Source of the DNA: UBA7656 sp040755335
Lineage (GTDB): Bacteria > Acidobacteriota > Blastocatellia > UBA7656
Assembly (NCBI GenBank): GCA_040755335.1
Contig: JBFMAU010000339.1
Location: 1 to 8,767, forward strand
Length of the DNA: 8,767 nt
Direction of reading: 5' to 3'
Shown: piece by piece, positions 6,903 through 8,767 of the stretch
Layout of the letters: each line of letters opens with the position of its first letter
Position numbering within the stretch: the first letter of the stretch is position 1
Made by a program: the position numbers and the translations under genes
The notes under the pieces: generated by a model
Database searches by the model: none
The model's input: only the letters and a program-made list of their open reading frames with translations
What the model was told of the DNA's origin: nothing

Positions 6903-6933
6903 TCTACAATCTCAGCACCAAATCTCTACAATC
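6903..6933. repeat. Direct repeat TCTACAATC x2 with 22-bp period, possible activator site
   Basis: The nonamer TCTACAATC occurs at 6903-6911 and again at 6925-6933, 22 bases apart, about two helical turns, so both copies face the same side of the DNA. It sits about 121-151 bases upstream of the predicted kinase transcript start, a usual distance for sigma-54 enhancers, and about 65-95 bases before rsmD. It could belong to either promoter or be chance. Confidence 0.3.
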
Positions 6934-6967
6934 GGTTTTGAAAGTCGGCTTGCAAACCGGGCTGGCA

Positions 6968-6989
6968 AATCTCCTCTCGGTTGGAGATT
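6968..6989 (+). promoter_or_regulatory. Hairpin covering the rsmD ribosome binding site
   Basis: AATCTCC (6968-6974) and GGAGATT (6983-6989) are perfect reverse complements with an 8-base loop. The right arm contains the GGAG Shine-Dalgarno (6983-6986), nine bases before the ATG at 6996. If transcription starts upstream of 6968, the 7-bp stem would hide the ribosome binding site in the mRNA and could damp rsmD translation. The stem has four A-T and three G-C pairs, so it is only moderately stable. Confidence 0.4.
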
Positions 6990-6995
6990 ATATTG

Positions 6996-7577
6996 ATGTT
7001 GAGAGTGATAGCCGGAAAATATAAAGGCAGGCGGCTGCGCGCGCCTTCGGGTCTCGATGTCAGACCGACTTCCGACCAACTGCGCGAAACTCTCTTCAAC
7101 ATCATCTCGTCTCGCATCGAAGGGAGTCTATTCCTGGACATCTGCGCAGGGTCAGGCGCAGTTGGCATAGAAGCTTTGAGCCGCGGCGCAGAGAGCGCGA
7201 CTTTTATAGAGGTCGGGCGTCGTGCGTGTTTTGCGCTCGAAGAAAACCTTCGCTCACTGGGCATCAGCGATCAGGCTGAGATCATCAACCGCGACGCCGC
7301 AGCCGCACTGAAAAAACTCGCTTCGACGAATCGCCAATTCGATCTTGTGTTCTTCGATCCGCCTTACGCATCCCCGCTTTATTCAAAAGTGATGGCGATG
7401 CTGGCGTCTCTCGACCTGATAGCGCCGGACGGGATCGCAGTTGTCGAGCATCGCGCGAAGTCTGCGATTGAGGATTGCGGCGAGTTGATAGCCTATAGGC
7501 AGGTGAAGCAGGGCGAATCGGCTCTTACGTTTTTTCGTCGGAGCGATCAATCGCAAAGTCCCGACACTGGCCAGTAG
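6996..7577 (+). CDS. rsmD: 16S rRNA (guanine(966)-N(2))-methyltransferase RsmD
   Basis: This enzyme methylates G966 of 16S rRNA (E. coli numbering) in the small subunit using S-adenosylmethionine. The 193-residue length fits the family. The N-terminus MLRVIAGKYKGRRL with RPTSDQLRETLFNII (23-37) is the family's RNA-recognition signature. The SAM-binding loop is LDICAGSGAVGIEAL (47-61), and the catalytic DPPY (121-124) is the motif of N2-guanine methyltransferases. The frame allows an earlier TTG at 6981, but the ATG at 6996 starts exactly at the conserved N-terminus and has GGAG nine bases upstream, so it is preferred. That Shine-Dalgarno lies within a hairpin. The gene is divergent from the kinase and precedes coaD, a common housekeeping pairing in bacteria. 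Confidence 0.93.
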   Translation: MLRVIAGKYKGRRLRAPSGLDVRPTSDQLRETLFNIISSRIEGSLFLDICAGSGAVGIEALSRGAESATFIEVGRRACFALEENLRSLGISDQAEIINRDAAAALKKLASTNRQFDLVFFDPPYASPLYSKVMAMLASLDLIAPDGIAVVEHRAKSAIEDCGELIAYRQVKQGESALTFFRRSDQSQSPDTGQ

Positions 7578-7712
7578 TCGCGGCAGTATGCTAGTATCGC
7601 TCGACTTCATGTGGTCAGAAACTTTTAACGAGTCTTTCAGGGAGTGCAATCTGACAGATTACGCGCTCTGAAATGATGAAAATGAAAAGCCGGAAGGCGC
7701 GAGTCAATCTCG

Positions 7713-7730
7713 GAATGCGCGCACGCATTC
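7713..7730 (+). promoter_or_regulatory. Stem-loop in the rsmD-coaD spacer
   Basis: GAATGCG (7713-7719) and CGCATTC (7724-7730) pair perfectly around a four-base loop, and three further pairs (two of them G-U) can extend the stem outward. It is the only clear structure in the 198-bp spacer, which I read as noncoding. No T-tract follows, so it is not a standard terminator. It ends 45 bases before the coaD start and may be a leader structure or an RNA-processing site. Confidence 0.35.
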
Positions 7731-7762
7731 TGGCTCCGAACTCTCGACTCCAGACTTTTCTC

Positions 7763-7767
7763 AGGAG
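7763..7767 (+). promoter_or_regulatory. Shine-Dalgarno of coaD
   Basis: AGGAG lies eight bases before a GTG at 7776. This strong site fixes the GTG as the coaD start even though it is not ATG. Confidence 0.75.
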
Positions 7768-7775
7768 AATCTGTC

Positions 7776-8252
7776 GTGGGTCGCCGAGCTATTTATCCGG
7801 GTTCCTTCGATCCAATAACAAACGGACACCTCGACATCATAGAACGCTCTTCGCGGCTGTTCGATGAGGTCATCGTTTCGGTTCTCGTCAACCTCGACAA
7901 GCATCCACTCTTCACTGTGGATGAGCGCGTCGAGATGATCCGCGAGGTCGTCCCATGGGCAAATGTCGAGGTCGATACGTTTCACGGACTGTTGGTTCAT
8001 TACGCCATCGAGAAAAATGCTCAGGTGATAGTCCGCGGCATTCGCGCCATCTCCGATTATGAGTACGAGCTTCAGATGGCGCTGATGAACCGCAGGATGC
8101 AGCCTCAAGTCGAAACCGTCTTCCTGATGGCCGCCGAAGAGTATTCCTATCTTAGCTCCCGCCTGATCAAAGAGATTTTCAAACTCGGCGGCCCTATAGC
8201 GGGACTCGTCCCTGAACTGGTTGAAAAACGAATGCGCGAGAAACAGTCATGA
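7776..8252 (+). CDS. coaD: Phosphopantetheine adenylyltransferase (PPAT)
   Basis: CoaD catalyses the penultimate step of coenzyme A synthesis: transfer of AMP from ATP to 4'-phosphopantetheine, giving dephospho-CoA. It is cytoplasmic and usually hexameric. At 158 residues it matches the family length (about 160). YPGSFDPITNGHLDII (7-22) contains the nucleotidyltransferase TNGH motif with H18. K42 lies in NLDKHPLF, and VRGIRAISDYEYELQMA (86-102) carries the substrate-binding arginines and the acidic helix. EEYSYLSSRLIKEI (121-134) is the C-terminal ATP-binding signature. No key residue is missing. The start is a GTG supported by AGGAG. Its stop overlaps the next gene's start in an ATGA arrangement, indicating one transcript with the aminotransferase and probably with rsmD. 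Confidence 0.95.
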   Translation: MGRRAIYPGSFDPITNGHLDIIERSSRLFDEVIVSVLVNLDKHPLFTVDERVEMIREVVPWANVEVDTFHGLLVHYAIEKNAQVIVRGIRAISDYEYELQMALMNRRMQPQVETVFLMAAEEYSYLSSRLIKEIFKLGGPIAGLVPELVEKRMREKQS

Positions 8253-8767
8253 TTTACAAAGAATCGGAATATGTCGCCGAGATGGAAGTCTCTTCCACGC
8301 TCGCTGTTTTGATGGAAGCCGAACGACTTCGCTCGGAAGGCAAGGACGTTATAGATTTCGGAGCGGGCGAGCCTGACTTCACTACCCCGCAAAACATCAA
8401 GGACGCCGCCAAGCGCGCGCTCGACGAAAACTTCACCCGCTACACTCCAGCAGCCGGAATCCCCGCGCTCAAACTGGCGATCATCGAAATGATGAAACGA
8501 GATTTCGGCGCTGAGTATGAGCCATCGGAAGTCGTCGCGACGGTCGGAGGCAAACAGGCCATCTTCAACGCCATGGCTTCTGTGGTAAATGCGGGCGATG
8601 ATGTATTGATCCCTTCGCCTTACTGGGTGACCTTTCCCGAAATAGTCCGCTTCCTTCGCGCCCGTCCCGTCTTTATAGAAACCGAATCGAATGATTTTCT
8701 GCTCACAGCCGAAATGGTGCGCGAATCGCTCACCCCGCGAACGAGGTTGCTGATAATCAACTCGCCC
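8249..8767 (+). CDS. Class I/II aminotransferase, aspartate aminotransferase-like, 3'-truncated by the window
   Basis: The first 173 residues of a PLP-dependent fold-type I aminotransferase; the frame is open to the right edge. FGAGEPDFTTP (37-47) is the substrate-side loop typical of bacterial Ib-type aspartate/prephenate aminotransferases. NFTRYTPAAGIPALK (61-75) is the family motif with the conserved Tyr. VGGKQAIFNAM (99-109) supplies the PLP-phosphate loop. PYWVTFPE (124-131) carries the aromatic residue that stacks on the PLP ring, and the sequence ends inside INSP, the start of the NSPxNPTG motif. The PLP-binding lysine lies beyond the window, so activity cannot be judged. Its probable role is transamination between aspartate and 2-oxoglutarate, though specificity in this family varies. 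The ATG overlaps the coaD stop by four bases, which suggests translational coupling. Confidence 0.88.
   Translation, partial: MIYKESEYVAEMEVSSTLAVLMEAERLRSEGKDVIDFGAGEPDFTTPQNIKDAAKRALDENFTRYTPAAGIPALKLAIIEMMKRDFGAEYEPSEVVATVGGKQAIFNAMASVVNAGDDVLIPSPYWVTFPEIVRFLRARPVFIETESNDFLLTAEMVRESLTPRTRLLIINSP

Noticed and set aside
7566..7575. Palindrome ACTGGCCAGT across the rsmD stop codon
   Set aside because: A 10-bp palindrome with no spacer cannot form a useful hairpin and is within chance expectation for the window.
7589..7597. Extended -10-like TGCTAGTAT in the rsmD-coaD spacer
   Set aside because: No -35-like hexamer lies at a suitable distance and the -10 match is only 4 of 6.
7673..7867. 64-codon basic reading frame overlapping the coaD start
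   Set aside because: It runs 92 bases into coaD out of frame, has no recognisable domain, and coaD has a strong ribosome binding site of its own.

Overview
The window looks like chromosomal sequence from a GC-rich Gram-negative bacterium. The two-propeller (Reg_prop/Y_Y_Y) hybrid kinase, the secreted carboxypeptidase-regulatory-like protein and the short homoserine dehydrogenase together suggest Acidobacteriota (Blastocatellia-like). That placement is an inference from gene style, not from a marker gene. No tRNA, rRNA, CRISPR array or transposase is visible, and no stretch over 300 bases lacks a gene.

Layout. Positions 1-511 (+) hold the end of an unrecognised protein with hydrophobic segments, probably cut by the window edge. 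A compact inverted repeat made of 8-base tandem units follows (about 520-576), then a homoserine dehydrogenase gene (613-1611, +). It converges on, and overlaps by 23 bp, a leftward group: a 4.05-kb hybrid sensor histidine kinase (2728-6780, -), a secreted two-domain carboxypeptidase-regulatory-like protein (1909-2559, -), and a small excisionase/MerR-type helix-turn-helix protein (1589-1912, -) that overlaps the secreted protein's stop codon. Rightward from about 6996 runs a housekeeping cluster: rsmD (16S rRNA methyltransferase), coaD (phosphopantetheine adenylyltransferase) and a class I aminotransferase whose start overlaps the coaD stop and which leaves the window.

The most interesting part is the kinase and its control region. 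The kinase has 14 W-x-G type propeller blades (two seven-bladed propellers), a Y_Y_Y domain, one membrane helix, HisKA/HATPase and two receiver domains. The last receiver has lost two otherwise nearly invariant active-site residues while keeping its phospho-acceptor aspartate. The divergent 215-bp region between the kinase and rsmD carries a good sigma-54 type -24/-12 element reading into the kinase, with a 14-bp palindrome and a 22-bp-phased direct repeat at enhancer-like distances upstream. On the other side, a hairpin covers the rsmD Shine-Dalgarno sequence. Hand-counted samples show the kinase propeller region is lower in GC (40-50%) than the flanking housekeeping genes (63-70%), so the kinase may have a separate history.

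Working model (inference): an envelope or periplasmic ligand is sensed by the propellers, and the signal passes to unknown partner proteins. The secreted Ig-like protein and its coupled HTH protein may or may not belong to the same regulon.
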